A DNA stretch of 64,000 nt from Melitaea cinxia. Lineage: Eukaryota; Arthropoda; Insecta; Lepidoptera; Nymphalidae. The position numbers and the translations under genes were made by a program. The stretch covers positions 6,703,501-6,767,500 of the forward strand of contig NC_059409.1 in NCBI RefSeq assembly GCF_905220565.1, read 5' to 3'. Below the pieces are notes generated by a model. That model made no database searches, was not told the origin of the DNA, and worked only from the letters and a program-made list of their open reading frames with translations. Numbering within the stretch: position 1 is the stretch's first letter; every line of letters begins with the position of its first letter. Below, piece after piece: positions 1 through 13,200 of this stretch.

Positions 1-2119
1 ATATTTAGTACCTTCAACACTACTAATGGCGAATTTAGAATAGGTTGAAATAGACAAAAATAAATATGGCTACCCTGCAGCAAAGGAATAAATAGCACTT
101 CACGAGACTACAAAAGCATAAGACTTATGTAATGTTTGAAAACAAAATACTATCTGACTTCAAGGTACTTCAAACTTAAAGCTACTAAAGGACGACATTT
201 TTTAACTAACATTTAATGTTCAATCTAAGCTGAAACGTTTACGTGGAAAGAAATTTTAGAACAAGTAATAGAATTAATAAATAAGTATACTTAAATTACG
301 TTATCAAATATGATTGGATTTAAATTTGAGGTATTGCACAGTATAGTGTTTATCTTTATTAATTAATCTCGTATTCGATAGATGGCTGGGTGTTTGTTAC
401 TCTTTCACGCAAACATTATAGAATGATTGTAATGTAACTTGGTACACAGATAGCTAGATATTTAGAACATCACAACATATTATAATCGGACAACAAATTA
501 TAATCGAAATTTTTACAAATACAGAAATTAAAACGATGTAGTTGAGTTATAGCGTGAAAATATGAAGGGCAACTAATATCTTCTTTCTCCGTGTAGGAGA
601 AGGACAAGGCATAATTATTGCTACATGGTAATTACAATTTGAACTTTCAAATATTTAGGAGTTGATATTTTAACTTTTAAGACATGGTCGTATACATATA
701 GCAAATTAGTACTACCCGCGTTTTTTAAGGAGCTTCACAAAAAAGGCTAATAGAGCTGTTGCCGAATTTGTTAGCGAAAAATCAAACTTACCAGAACAGT
801 GTGGTAAAAGTTCGCGTTTGATTAATATGCCATATTGTTGAGACCCGAAATTTTCTAGTTTAGACAAAACATTAAATACTACTGATTTTGTTTAGCAGAT
901 AAAGCAAGCTTTATTTATAACGAGAATTAATTTGACTGTCTGGGATTTAGATCCGTAGAGGTCAATAGTTTTTTTTAATTAATTAATTTAATTAATTAAT
1001 TTTAGGGGCTTTTGTCCTACATAGATATTAATCCTTTCGTATTAAGGAATAATATAAAAAATGTAGAAGAATAATTTTTGTAGAACTCAGACTGACAGTT
1101 TACACATGTTTTCCAATAGTATACTCAAGTTTAGTTTTAACAAATTTTTAAAAATGAATACTGAACAGATAGAATTTTAAATTAAAATACAACTGTTTAA
1201 AATACATTGTTTTAATATTGTTCCTTTGTGTTAAAAATTATAAAGCATCGAAAAACACCGTTTACTTTGTTTCTCTTTTTACGAAAAACGAAACCCGTTG
1301 CTTTATTCTCTGCCTTCTCTATGCTTTCGAATATTCCGAGTTTAATTAAACAAGCTCATATTACTTACATTCAACACAAATCAAAAACGAATGGAATCTT
1401 TCATTATTTTGAATTCACTTTCAGCAAACATTCGCTGATTTTTTATTTTTGGTCTGTATTTGTATTGTAATGACCTTCTTTTGTTAACTGTTCTGTTGAA
1501 TACATTATCAATTTGATTTCGTCGTTGAAATTAATGAAGTTTATGTATGAAGGTATATGGGAGATTTTTTTTGTATAATAAATAATGCAAGTTAGTTTTA
1601 AAACATTTATTTTAAATGGAAATTCGTCTAATTTTAAGTCATAAATATACACTTTATATCTTTTTTAGAAAAAGTATCAAAAATGTTTAAAAAATTAGGA
1701 TCACATTTTATGTAGCTATCAACTATCTATCCTTTTAAGGATTACGCACTCAAAGAATTTCAACAGAACCCTTTATTAGAATACCTTCTTTATTACATAC
1801 TTATATCATAAGGCTTATCTTTGAACTGTAACAAGAAGATATTTAAATACTTAATAGTTTCGTCAATTTGACGATCCAGCCCTCATAAGTCCTACGAAAA
1901 TATGTAATACTATCTACGCTAATTTAACAACTTTATACACCATTCTGGCCCCCTGTGACACGGGGGGGGGGGCACACGTATACGAATCCGTACATATTGT
2001 ACAATGCTGTAATATACTCGTACGTATACTTTTAAATTACATTCGGTGCATTTCAGCGAACTGGATTTACCGATAAGATACAAAAATCAATTTATAGGTA
2101 TGTGTCCGAATCCAAGACG
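1..2119. other. AT-rich stretch without recognised gene
   Basis: No coding exon, RNA gene or recognisable mobile element was found. The short open frames here have AT-driven composition and no family resemblance. Small simple-sequence features are a TTAA-based palindromic run near 971-1003 and an 11-base G homopolymer near 1962-1972. Confidence 0.6.
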
Positions 2120-2590
2120 TAAGGCAACTACAGAAACTGATCTGGGCAATGTGGATTCAACAAAACACGAAGAAGCATTAAAGTAAAAGGTACACCGATG
2201 CATATTGCACTCTTTGTAAATCTATTAGCTCCTTCATTTACCGATATGCCACTTTGTGGTTCTATCAATTGAATTTTTATAGTTTTTTCGCTGTTTATTA
2301 TTTTAAAAAGATCATCCACCATATCATATGCAACTGTGATATATTGAAAAGTCGAGATGCACCGAACTAAATGATAAATAGAGTCTGTCATAATTACTTA
2401 TTAACCTGACCAATAATATTTAATATAAGCGATAGCGATACATAGCAACAAGCTCGGCAGACGTAGACACATTTTGACCAATACTTAATTGAATATACCT
2501 TTGTTTGTAGGTTAAACAACGCAATGCCACTATTCCCGTCACTATCTTTTGAACCATTCGTATTACCTTTTATAAAAGTCACAAAAATAT
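2120..2590 (-). pseudogene. LINE RNase H-domain remnant (Jockey-type)
   Basis: On the minus strand, two adjacent frames read as parts of a retrotransposon RNase H domain. The upstream part has TNGSKDSDGNSGIA, matching the usual TDGSK start with its first catalytic Asp changed to Asn. It runs on through KVYSIKYW to a broken region where the AELLAI-like helix should be. The downstream part (2128-2391) has PQSGISVNEGANRFTKSA, which fits the PSHxGIxGNExADxLAK motif of LINE-encoded RNases H. A frameshift and stop separate the parts, so this is a dead 3' fragment of a minus-strand LINE. No reverse transcriptase is seen upstream. Family assignment rests on motif recall, not a search. Confidence 0.7.
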
Positions 2591-2685
2591 TTTTTTACGT
2601 CATTTTCACAAACAATAAAATTAAATTTTAATTATATTTGTTCTCAAACAAAAAAACAACTTTGGTTTATATCAACAAATATAAT

Positions 2686-3000
2686 ATAATTGTGTTTGCT
2701 AGCAAACTAAAAAAACCGACTTCAATTACATCGACTAGTAATACAACGTAAGTAAACGAAACAAAATAAACAAACGCACTAGTCGCCACTACGATTTTCA
2801 AGGGTTTCCCTCAATTTCTCTGGGATTTCATCATCAGATCCTGGTTTTTTTATCATGGTACCACCCTTAGAATATCTCCTTTTCAACAAAAAAATAATTA
2901 TCAAAATCGGTTCATAAACGACGAAGCTATCCCAGAACATACATTAAAAAAATATACAGTCGAATTAAGTAAGCACCTCCTTTTTTGAAGTTGGTTAAAA
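2686..3000. repeat. CCGACTTCA inverted-repeat element (MITE-like)
   Basis: The left end reads AACCGACTTCAATT and the right end TTTTTTGAAGTTGG, an imperfect inverted pair about 290 bases apart. Just outside the left end lies the perfect palindrome GTTTGCTAGCAAAC. The same outer sequence, inverted, follows the copy at 16545-16796. No coding capacity. Other pieces lie at 3050-3192, 46540-46745 and 53430-53880. It is probably a non-autonomous DNA element, but a Helitron-like or other class cannot be excluded. Confidence 0.6.
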
Positions 3001-3049
3001 ATAAACATTATTCAGAATAACTAAAAAATTGCTCAACAGAACTCGTTCA

Positions 3050-3192
3050 AATTTAATGGGATTACTCCAATGGGACCAGACTACAAACACCATCTTTTTC
3101 AAAATTGGTAAAGCTACAAAAAATACGAAGCAACACGCATAAAATATATACAGTCGAATTGAGAATCTTCTCCTATTGAACTTAAAAAAGGC
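3050..3192. repeat. Fragment of the CCGACTTCA element family
   Basis: Carries ATATACAGTCGAATTGAGAA followed by a purine/pyrimidine tract as in the other copies, but lacks clear ends. This is a decayed partial copy next to the better one at 2686-3000. Confidence 0.45.
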
Positions 3193-3769
3193 CTCTTAGT
3201 TCTTAGTAAAATAATAAAATAATGTTATTATCAATAATGTTTTTTATAAAATTTGTTTAAAACTAAACAAATAATAATAGGAAATGAGTTAAAATTATTT
3301 CCATTATAATTGTATCAATTATCGGAAGTGAAACTCCGTTAAATTTCAAAATGGAAATTTCAAAGGTAAATGTGAAATTGGATTTGACTGTGAAACCGTT
3401 TGTAATAAACAAGTTATTTTAGAGGCAGTAGTTGAACTGAACATTGATCCGAATTCAATGTTTAATGTAGGATCGGAGAGCACTGAAGCGAAAGTTGTCT
3501 TTATTAAGCTTGGATGGCTTTGAATTATACTAAAGTCAAAATCATTCTTCAATCAAATTACGATATAACAATAACTTCAACTATATATATATACAATTTT
3601 TGCGGACAGTAAATAGGCAATACAGTAGGTGTTGTATTTAATAAATCCATTAAAAAGGTTTCATAATCAATGGCCACCAGTAAGATGTGAATCTGGCTTG
3701 TTGCTTGTTTGTGCAAAAACACACACATAGACACAGACACACTAAAAAACCACAACCACTCAAACCATA
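3193..3769. other. No recognised gene
   Basis: AT-rich sequence. Small open frames on the minus strand have no recognisable domain. Nothing else supported. Confidence 0.5.
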
Positions 3770-3778
3770 ACGAATATA

Positions 3779-4282
3779 TATGGCTTCACTTATTCACTTA
3801 ACGATATCATACGCCGGTCCCTTGCCACCGTAAACGTGCCAAGTCTACTTGAGCCGACTGGTATTGCAAGAGACGATGGCAAGAGACCGGACGGTATGAG
3901 TTTGATTCCATGGAAGATGGGTCGGGTGCTGGTATGGGATGCAACCTGTTCAGACACGCTAGCCCCTTCCCATCTACATGGAACAAACAACAGAGCTGGT
4001 GCGGCTTGTGAAGCGGCTGAAAAAACAAAAGCAGACAAATACAGGGGTCTAGGCTCCGAATATGATTTTGTCCCATTCGGTGTCGAGACCCTTGGGCCGT
4101 GGGGTCCGTGGGGTGCTATAACACTATTTAAGGAAATAGCAAAAAGGTTAGTCGACGTCACAGGAGACCGAAGAGCTGGCAGCTACTTCGGACAAAGAAT
4201 TAGTCTAGCTATTCAAAGGGGGAACGCTGCCAGTATCTTCGGAACCTTGCCTAAAGGGACTCCTTTTAATAATATTTTTTAG
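3779..4282 (+). pseudogene. C-terminal domain fragment of a LINE-type polyprotein
   Basis: An open plus-strand frame of about 165 codons, running upstream of the GTG at 3836 and ending at a stop at 4282. It matches a domain I recall at the C terminus of many animal non-LTR retrotransposon proteins. Landmarks in order are LNDIIRRSL, LEPTGIARDDGKRPDG, LIPWKMGRVLVWDATCSDTLAPSH, FVPFGVETLGPWGPWG and GQRISLAIQRGNAASI; the first, third and last are cited as landmarks only. The DGKRPDG...WDAT spacing resembles a PD-(D/E)xK-like nuclease core, which is inference. No reverse transcriptase precedes it, so this is a 5'-truncated insertion with an unusually undamaged tail. A short AT-rich 3' UTR and T-runs follow. 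Confidence 0.65.
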
Positions 4283-4289
4283 TTATTAT

Positions 4290-6465
4290 ATTATGTGTAT
4301 ATACTTAAGGTTTTTTTTTTTTAGTTTAATGTAATTTATCTGTTAAATATAGCTTAACTATTTATTTTTATAATTTATAATATTATATTTATTAGAATTG
4401 TAAGTGACATTTATTATAAAACTATAATCTATTTTAGTTTATATATATGGCCTATACAAAATATTTTTCATGTGCGAGCATCGAATCGATGACCAACACG
4501 TCTAAGCGAATAGGATTGACGTATATTGAAGAGTCAGGATATAAAAAAGTATGTGTTACGTTTACTCCGAATGTTTTCATTCTATCCAGTGGATTTATTT
4601 ACAATTTTAGTAGATGTTATTGGCAAGTGCTTAGTAATAGACCCAATTAGGCCAGTCATAAAATTATATGAGCCATATTGAACCTGTATAAAAAAAACAT
4701 ATATATCTAGAAAAACAAAAAAGTAATTTGAAACAAAGAACAACCTTACGACAGTCATATACAATTATAATACATATGTAATAATTTAATAATAATTTTA
4801 GATTATCCTGTTTTATTTCTCGTTACTTATATGCACTGAATAATATTAATTTGTTACAAGCCCTGCCACGTATTCGCATTCCAAATAGGAAATTCATATT
4901 GCTATAAACGTATTTCATATAACTTCATTGTACTATGACGTAACCTAATTAGCTATTCATCAAACCGAAATTTTGAACAAAGCTTGACAGTGAAGTATAA
5001 TTTTGTAAGGGAACCTAATATGTATGTACATAGTTACGTAACAAATACGAAAACTAAATTCACAAAGCAAGGATTCTATAACGTCTAAATGTATAAATAT
5101 TCGATATACAGAAAAACGAGAAAGATGACAGGTATTGTACACCCTATTCTTTTAAGTATACCTATTACCTTGACAAACCGTTTATATAATATTTTCTTTT
5201 TGACAGCCTATAAATTACAGTAATGTCATACTTTATTGACGGGTAATGAAGTGCCCTGTGCATAACAAATAACCACAGACTATGAAACAGTTCGCGAAGT
5301 GCGATAAATCGATTATATGATAAAAATAATTTGACGTCATGTAATTATTATTTTTATAAATATAATTTAAAAAAAGGAAATAAAAATAGTATTTATGACT
5401 CCAAGATTGATTATTTGCAAGGAATTAAGTCGTAATCTTGGAATTTCATTTCAAACAAAGAGTAAAAGAACAAGAACTCTGCTCATTTATTTATCTATTT
5501 TTTGACGGCTGCCTTAAAATGTCACTATGCGCGTTAGTGAAATTCAACTTTAAAACGGGTGGTTAATAGTTTTAAAGTCTTAATCAAGTTTATATTAGGA
5601 GTTATGAGCAAATATACTTGGAAAATCACATATCTACCTCTTTATATATTTAACAAACTAGCTACGTAATTGGGTGTGAATACAAATAAAACAAGTAAAC
5701 TTATCAAATAAACTTTAAAAAAAATAACTAATAAAGGAATAATTAATATTTAAAACTAAAAATATTTCATTAAATATATTTAAAATTCTTCGTAAATAAA
5801 ATTGACTATTATTTTAAATCGAATTGGTAACATGTGAGGGAGTCACTAATTTCAAATGTTCTTGAACTGTCAAAAAAAAAAAAAACGAATGGACAGACTA
5901 TTTAAATATAACTGTTAGAAGTTTCGTGTAAAATAAAACTAAATTACGACTCTCATGATGTGTGAAAGTTTTACTTGTTATTAAGAAACTATTTATGAAT
6001 GATTATTGAATCAGAGATATGATATATATTTCTATTAAGTTTTTATTTTCATATCTTGTACGATAAATAGATAAAAAATATACTTGTAAGACTTAGACTT
6101 ATTTTAAAAACGAACGACAGTAACACATATTCTTATTTCGATACAAAATATTAAACTTATAGCAATATCTCCTTTTCCATATATTTATAGATTAAATACA
6201 AACTTCTCAATGATTCAAAACAAACCGATTAAACATATAAACCCCGTATTTGGGTATCCAAACTTAATCGTAACCTGACTGCCCGATTTACATACGCTGT
6301 GATACAACGATATATAGTAAATTAGAAACAAAAGCTGGCTCGGATAACAAGAGCTAAAGTTGCAAAAGCTGGGGCTAGGTAACGGGGTATTTTAAATTTC
6401 ATGTTATAGTTGAGTGTAAATTCAAAATAATATATTTTAAATTCTAATTAGTATTTATTAAACAA
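4290..6465. other. No recognised gene
   Basis: AT-rich throughout. Small open frames at 4447-4650, 4582-4764 and 4960-5142 show no domain, splice-flanked coding bias or repeat identity. Nothing supported. Confidence 0.5.
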
Positions 6466-6775
6466 GCGCTTTGGTGTAGTGTAGCAAGTATTCTCCGCAA
6501 ACACTGGCGGTTTGCGGGTTCGATTCCCGCTCGGGATGGATATTTGTATTTGTACAAATATTTCTTTCCGGTATGGATGTATGTCCTCGTGGGTCTCCCA
6601 CCGTGTCTCGGAGAGTACGTTAAGCCGTCGGTCCTGATTGTTATCATAAACACCTGATAGAGATCGTTACTCATAGTACATATCCGTCAACCCGCAGGGG
6701 AGCAATGTGGTAGATTAAGCTCCAGTCCTTACATGGAGAAAGCGGCCTATGCCCAGCAGTAGTATGTTACAAGCT
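6466..6775 (+). mobile_element. tRNA-derived SINE
   Basis: The head is tRNA-like. TGGTGTAGTGTA near 6472 fits a pol III A box, and GGTTCGATTCC at 6517-6527 is a near-perfect B box. Downstream the tRNA-unrelated body has ATTTGTATTTGTACAAATA, then GTTATCATAAACACC, and a tail with GGGAGCAATGTGGTAGATTA and GCGGCCTATGCCCAGCAGTA. The same body motifs recur in the copies at 37995-38265 and partly at 63548-63800. It resembles the Metulj-like SINEs of butterflies, but that name is from memory only. Confidence 0.8.
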
Positions 6776-9479
6776 AAATGCGTTTATGCATTTATTTGCA
6801 ATGAGTAAATTTACGTCCCATTATTTATCTAACCGCCAATCTCGAAAACATGGTGTAAAATATGACTCGTATTTTCAAGAGCTATATATCAAGATTTTCT
6901 TTTCTTATTGATCTAATGATAATGTCTTTTTTGTAATATACTAACATTAAAGTTCTATGTTTGTATATCATATTTCCAAACTTCTTTCCTGCGAATAAAA
7001 GTTATTTAAAAAAAACCTTTACTTTAACGTGGAACGACCTGAGCTGAACGTAACGAACAACATTAAGCAATTTCATTCCTTAGATACTATCGTGTGTTTT
7101 AAAAGTTTTTCTCAATTAAACGTTCACGTATGGAGAAATAAATATTGTTCTGCTTTATAATAAGCCATTTCATTAATTGATAACACTTCATTACTTATAA
7201 CACTTAATAATGAATTTCTCACTGACACAGAAACGTATCTTCCACACCACACGACAACCATCAGCTTCCCATTGAAAAAGGAATCGTCGAAATTGGAACA
7301 CCCATCAATATGTATCCTTTTCTGACATCGGTCAAAATACGAGATAGCTCTAGCGAAATTCAAAATTACACTCCTTGTAACAAGAAACACAAAATGATTC
7401 TACGTTAAATCTACAATCTACTAACGTAATCACAATATTACAGCAATTTAGCTAGTAACTACACGCCCACCTCTCGCAAGCGTCTACCCCAGAATTTACT
7501 GAACTAATATCATTCAAACTAATTTTGACATCCAACAAAGTCAAAGACAAAATAATAGAAATAAACAATCAAGTTGATTAATTTGTAACAATATATATAT
7601 TACATAGAATTCTTAATGACCACAAATATGTAGATTAAATAGTATCGCAAATAATCCCTTTTGCCTGTTAGCTTTTCACAGGTGAAACTTAGTAATAAAG
7701 AATTTACAGTTGAAACCAAAAGCTTTCAGCGTAGGCAGAAAATAAAATTTATTTCAAGATTATACAATTGCTTTTTATTTTAGTACTTTAGTAATATATT
7801 GGATTATTAAAACAGAAAACAAAGTATAAATTTAGTAATAAATACCGATTCATTGTTAAGGATTTTTACAATCATTTATTTTTATCAGATGAGGTCAGTT
7901 ATTGCAATAATTTTTTTATCATTATAACAATATCTTTTATATTATAATAATAACTTTTGGCGTATTTCATTTTCTACGACTTGGTTTCCACGACACCGTT
8001 TGTATCTTAGATAATAAACACAAACTAAATCAAAGCCGTGAGATTGAATCAAATTATCCTCAATTTGACTTTATGTAGCTAAAAATAATTGATAGAACGT
8101 CTTTGATAAACTAATTAACAATCTGGACATTTATTGAATCAGCACCTAAATATTTAACTTTAAAAAAAGTACAGTGAAACTACCACTTATTCAAAATGTA
8201 GACTTTTTCCGGCAATAAGAAAAAAAAATCAAACATTCCAATTTTAAAACTGGTCGCATTCTTTTGTATTTGTAAATTTAAGTACTGCATGAAATTATTT
8301 ATTTTGTCATAAAGTGACTACACACACTTAACGAACGTAAAATTGTACATTTTAAAAATAAATAGCAAACCAAATAAAAATTTCAAAATTGCTACAATTT
8401 AACATTAGGTACGTTACAAACTAGGTAATGCACCCAGTGTCATGCAATAAATTACATATTTTTTATTTTGTTTTAATCTCTACTGTCTCGGTAGACATCG
8501 CTTTTCTATTATGTCATCGTCATTATCAAATATGACAACAAATTACTTAATCTAACGTCCCTGGTATTGGCTGAGAGGAAAAAAAGCCGAAGAAAACAGC
8601 TCTTGGTAATCTACAACACCAAAAACTAAATTAAATTCGGTACAATTTAATCTTATACTGAATAATATATTTTTTTAATTAATTACAATTTAAAAAGCGT
8701 TTCTTGAATTTTATTAGATTAAGTACCAAATATCTAGCCGTCGAAAAGAAAGATTTACTTGGTAAACTCAAAAGCTGAAGATACAATTTTATCATTCAAG
8801 TTTATTACTATTATTAGTATAAAACTAAGTAATACTTTTATAATATTTATTAAATATAGCATCATAAATATCCCGATGAAAACGCAAGCTACAAGATAAT
8901 GAATACTGCGAATAGCAAGTAATTTTTTAATCAGAAATACACCATCCCGCATAGTAACATACGGGACAACTTTATATACTATGGATATAACTAAAATAGG
9001 CAAAACTAAGATTATTAACATCGGTCAGCTAAAATACTTTACATACCGCAAATACTGTGGACCTAAGTCTCCCAGTCGATAATGATAAATGGGTATTCTA
9101 CTAAAGTTCTTAATTCAAATCAATCTAAAAATGTGGTAATCAATCTGAAAATTGTGGTATTATAGACAAAAATACTTTCGACATTTGTTAACTTTTCTGT
9201 ACTATTTATAATTTGCATGTTTTACATTAAATGAAACAAATACCGCATATTGGATTTTTTGGTAATTAGGATTGAGTTATTTGCTTTAAACCAACCATAT
9301 GCCTGTAAAAAGGAATTGTATATGACGTCACAATTAACTTTTTATAAATTAAAAAGAAAAATGGACGCGAAATTGATCCCAAGGTAACGCTTAATTTCAG
9401 CACCCATTCAGAAGATTTGTGTTATGACTATATATATATTTTTTTGTTTATTTAAACATAATTAATTATAATAGTAGGA
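6776..9479. other. No recognised gene; one hydrophobic ORF
   Basis: AT-rich. A minus-strand open frame at 8755-9021 encodes 88 mostly hydrophobic residues with two or three potential membrane segments and is preceded in frame by more open sequence and a stop. It has no motif I can name, and chance hydrophobicity is common in AT-rich DNA, so I do not call a gene. Confidence 0.45.
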
Positions 9480-9660
9480 CAATAAACAATGCGGTCAAGA
9501 GCTTTGCTATTAACTCCTTAAAACTTAAACTACTCAATAGATTTATGTTCCACACAATTAAATGCTTTTGATAAATCACATAATACCCAATATTGTTCCG
9601 AAATTTTCCCAGTCATTTACATGGTGAAAGCACAACTCTAGCATTTATTATTAAGTGATT
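9480..9660 (-). pseudogene. LINE reverse transcriptase scrap
   Basis: Reading the minus strand gives LCDLSKAFNCVEHKSI, the motif-A region (D-x-SKAFD-x-V-x-H) of CR1/Jockey-type reverse transcriptases. An in-frame stop follows soon after. Only about 60 codons are recognisable, so this is an old fragment. Confidence 0.65.
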
Positions 9661-12600
9661 TTTAGTAAATCATTTTTACGCTAAAAATAATATTAAAATA
9701 AAAATTGAAATCTATACGTACAAACTAATATATCAAATGAAGAAATGCAAAAAGAAAAAAAAATTAAATTTGACTCCATTTCACACAAATATTTCAATCA
9801 CAATATTAAATGCACGCGTGTGAATAAAGCATTGACAACGAAATTCAAACGCTTTGCAAACATGCAAATACGTATAATTAAGAATACTTTTAGTCATAAC
9901 TGACATCGAAACTATGATCTGTCTCTTTTAACATGACAATTATATAAAAATTATACCCTGTAGCTACAATTTGAACTTAAATAACACATTAGGAGAGTAA
10001 TAAAGTATAACTCTAAGTATAAATCATGAAGAGAGAATAATGCTATGAACAATAACTTTAATGTTCATTATACTTAAAATATTTAAACGCTTCTTTTTAA
10101 TAATAATAATAATAATAATAATATAATTCTATTGTACACCAAAATAAGAAACATTATTATGTTTAAAGCAGAATTCATTATGAAGAAGAAAGTAGGAAAT
10201 AATTACAAAAGGCGGACTTATCCCTAAAGAGCAATCTCTTCCAGGCAACCTTAGGGTAGAGGAAATGGTGGAGGTCTTCAGTAGAAAGGAATTAATTCTT
10301 TATTAAGTAAATAAGTATAAACACTTGTTTTGTCAAGATACTGAAACGGAAGTCGTGGATTTTTTTTTTAAATTATTATTTATATAAGATGAAATTATTA
10401 TTTTTTTTTCAATTCATTACGTAATAATTACTTTAAGAGTAATAATAATAAGTATGGTCGAAGATAAAAAAATAATAATAAATAAAACTAAGTTATTATG
10501 GTTTCAATATCTATTAAGCTTTTTTTAAATATTGTAAAAAATTGTATAATAAGATAGACGAGACGACAATTAAGCTGCAAAATTAATTATTATATTTAAT
10601 ACAAGATATATTTGAATAAAACGCTTAGATTGCCAATATACAACCTTACCAAAGTAAATTGCATTGTTATATACCCTGTTATGTTACCCTCCAAAACGAT
10701 CTAATAACACTTCAGTATTGACATTAGGGAAACATAATAACGTTTCCTTTGAAAAATAAATACACAAAGCGTTACCATCAACGGTTATATCAATACTGGA
10801 TGATTAAAATTGAAGATTCGGGTAAAAATATTTCAAAGGAAATGTTGTGTATATTTTTTATGCTGCTACAGCTAATAATTAATGGGCATTACAAACATGT
10901 TTTTATGCAACAAAAAGGTATCCGGCTAAAACAGATTTTACAAATCAGTGTTTGAATATTACATAACCTTATTTTAATTATATACCAATTATAAGTAAAT
11001 AGGAAAAAATTACAAACAATCCTAAGTTAGATTTGATGTCTCATTTTTTTCGTTTTTTCTTTTAATGAGTAAAATAAAACTCTATCTAAAACCAAAGTAT
11101 GCTATTAATTTATTTAAATCATATAAAGGGATAAATATAAAGCGTACTTTATTTTTCTTAAATGTTTTGTGTCATAATCTTTCTATTTTAACGCCTGTTA
11201 CTCTTCTGCGGACTTTTTATATTAAGTTTTTGTCAGCACATTCAAACAGGATGTAATTCAATGATTAGCAACATATATTAATTTCTTGTAAATTATCTAT
11301 AAATTTAATGTTATTGTGACGTGGATATTATTTTAAATAAAAAGGAACTACAACTTGGCAAGGTAGGAGGGGGAGGATTAAACATCGTGATATAAGATGT
11401 TGATAAAAAAATAGAAATTATAATTCACTCGTATACACAGTTTATAACAGAAATAGGACAATCGAATCAAGTGAGAGACAAAGCAAGTAACTGCCTCAAC
11501 CGGGCCAGGAAGGGCTCTGAACGGAATTCATTTAAAACTTTACCCCTGCCCATCAATCAAAAACCAATCTAAATTGGACAACGTTCCCGTTTGGATATTA
11601 TAAAATTCAAAAGGATTTTTTGAGCTTCAAATATTTTAAATACTTGAATTTTGTATCGAATTAACGAAATCAAAGAACAGACAATTAATTTTGATGTAAT
11701 TATTTTGATATTGTAATATTAAAATTGTTTATATATAAATTAATAAAGGAAAAAGCTGTCCTAACAGTTTTATTCTTGTATTCATGTTAAATCTCTCCTT
11801 TAACAATTATTACAAAACATATAGGTATTAAAACCAACTATCCGTCAACGTATAAGTTTACCATTACTAAATTTATGAAGTGTTCGTCGTAAACATACAC
11901 TAATTCTACTTTCCATCGTTTACAATACTGTTACCAAAGACATCATGAAACTACACAAGTTCTTATGAAATATGTTTTAATATTTTAACAAACATATTTC
12001 CTGAAATATAAAATCCTCTATATTTGAGCCATTCAACCGATTTGATACTTTACAATTAAAGCAGTTATGTCAAACATTAACTGTGAAAAGGCTTTGTCCT
12101 AAGAGTCTCATTTTGTAACCTACCTCGACGAACGTTACCAAGAAAATTAATTGGAAAAATACCTGGAAGTCAAATTGAAGAGCGTTGAAATCTAAATTTG
12201 TATGTCCGCTATAGAAATATAAAACCTCGTTGCAATTAAAGTATTTAAGAGCACTACACTAAGGTCTAGTAGTAAGTAAGACTTATGAAACCCACACAAG
12301 TTACTTCATACAAAGCAAAGACTCGTCAAAGTATTTGTATAGAGTTTTCCTTTACTATTATATATCTATGAAAAGGAAAAATCTGTGTGGAAAAAACAAG
12401 TGTTCTAAATAAATATTATGAATGAGTTATTTTGTATTTATCATAATAAAGCTGGCTTTGGCATAGACATTTCTCATATAATTTTAATATATGAGTCTTT
12501 AAAAACTAAAAACCACTCTCATCGGTTTCCCCAAATATTAAATATACAACAAACTCATATAGAATAGTAAAATGAAAATGTTATTCGTAAAAAAATTAAG

Positions 12601-12729
12601 AAGAAACTTACCATTTCCCGATAACTCTTAGGACTCAATTTGATGAAGTATTGCAAAATATATGTTGGTTACTTTTATTTGTAAATCTAAGAAAAGATTT
12701 GTAGTCTTTCGACTAATTGGAAGGTCCTT
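9661..12729. other. No recognised gene; (AAT)n and a small repeat scrap
   Basis: Contains an (AAT)n microsatellite near 10098-10124. A higher-GC scrap at 10195-10300 (GGCGGACTTATCCCTAAAGA, then CTTCCAGGCAACCTTAGGGT) resembles a tail sequence common in lepidopteran retroelements. The rest is AT-rich. Open frames at 10749-10955 and 11065-11256 look random. Confidence 0.45.
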
Positions 12730-13200
12730 TTCTATATTCGCAGGGCGCGGGCGTAGGTTATACTCGCACTCTTTACAATACTATGTAGGTAGTACTTAAA
12801 AAGATTACAACGAAATTGTAATGTCCACCGAACATGTGTCTATCGTGTGGCGGAGGGAGTAACTCAGAGCAGTGCCTAGGACTTGCGACCCAGGTGTAGG
12901 CTTAAGGAGATCTCCTTTGGGATACGTATCAACGCTCACCTTCACTGCTCGAGTTATCCGCCATAATATGTAACAATTAATTCGTATGCACAAATTAATT
13001 ATCGAATGAGTCTAGGTTAAGCTACTAGCAGGATACAACAAATGTATCGTGCCAAGCCAGAGCCAAGACTGCCTTAGCGGCGGTTGCACTATTCGTTTTA
13101 TACACGTCAGAATAACTCGAGTAATATAATAAATGAAGGTAGATGACTATCGAACGATGTGCTAGGTGGCGCGATCGTTGCATCTGTTGTTTATAAATTC
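12730..13200. promoter_or_regulatory. GC-elevated block, possible upstream promoter or UTR
   Basis: This block is visibly richer in G+C and CpG than its surroundings (GGGCGCGGGCGTAGG near 12743, GGCGGCGGTTGCAC near 13077, GGTGGCGCGATCG near 13166). It also has an inverted pair, GGCGGAGGGAGTAACTC at 12849 and GAGTTATCCGCC near 12951. It lies 4 kb upstream of the first recognised exon on the plus strand. It could be a non-coding first exon, a promoter or an unrecognised repeat; I cannot separate these. Confidence 0.3.

Noticed and set aside
6510..6530. A functional tRNA gene suggested by the B box
   Set aside because: No cloverleaf; the head is diverged and attached to a SINE body.
8755..9021. 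Hydrophobic minus-strand ORF resembling a membrane-protein exon
   Set aside because: No splice sites or family motif could be identified, and AT-rich DNA yields such frames by chance.
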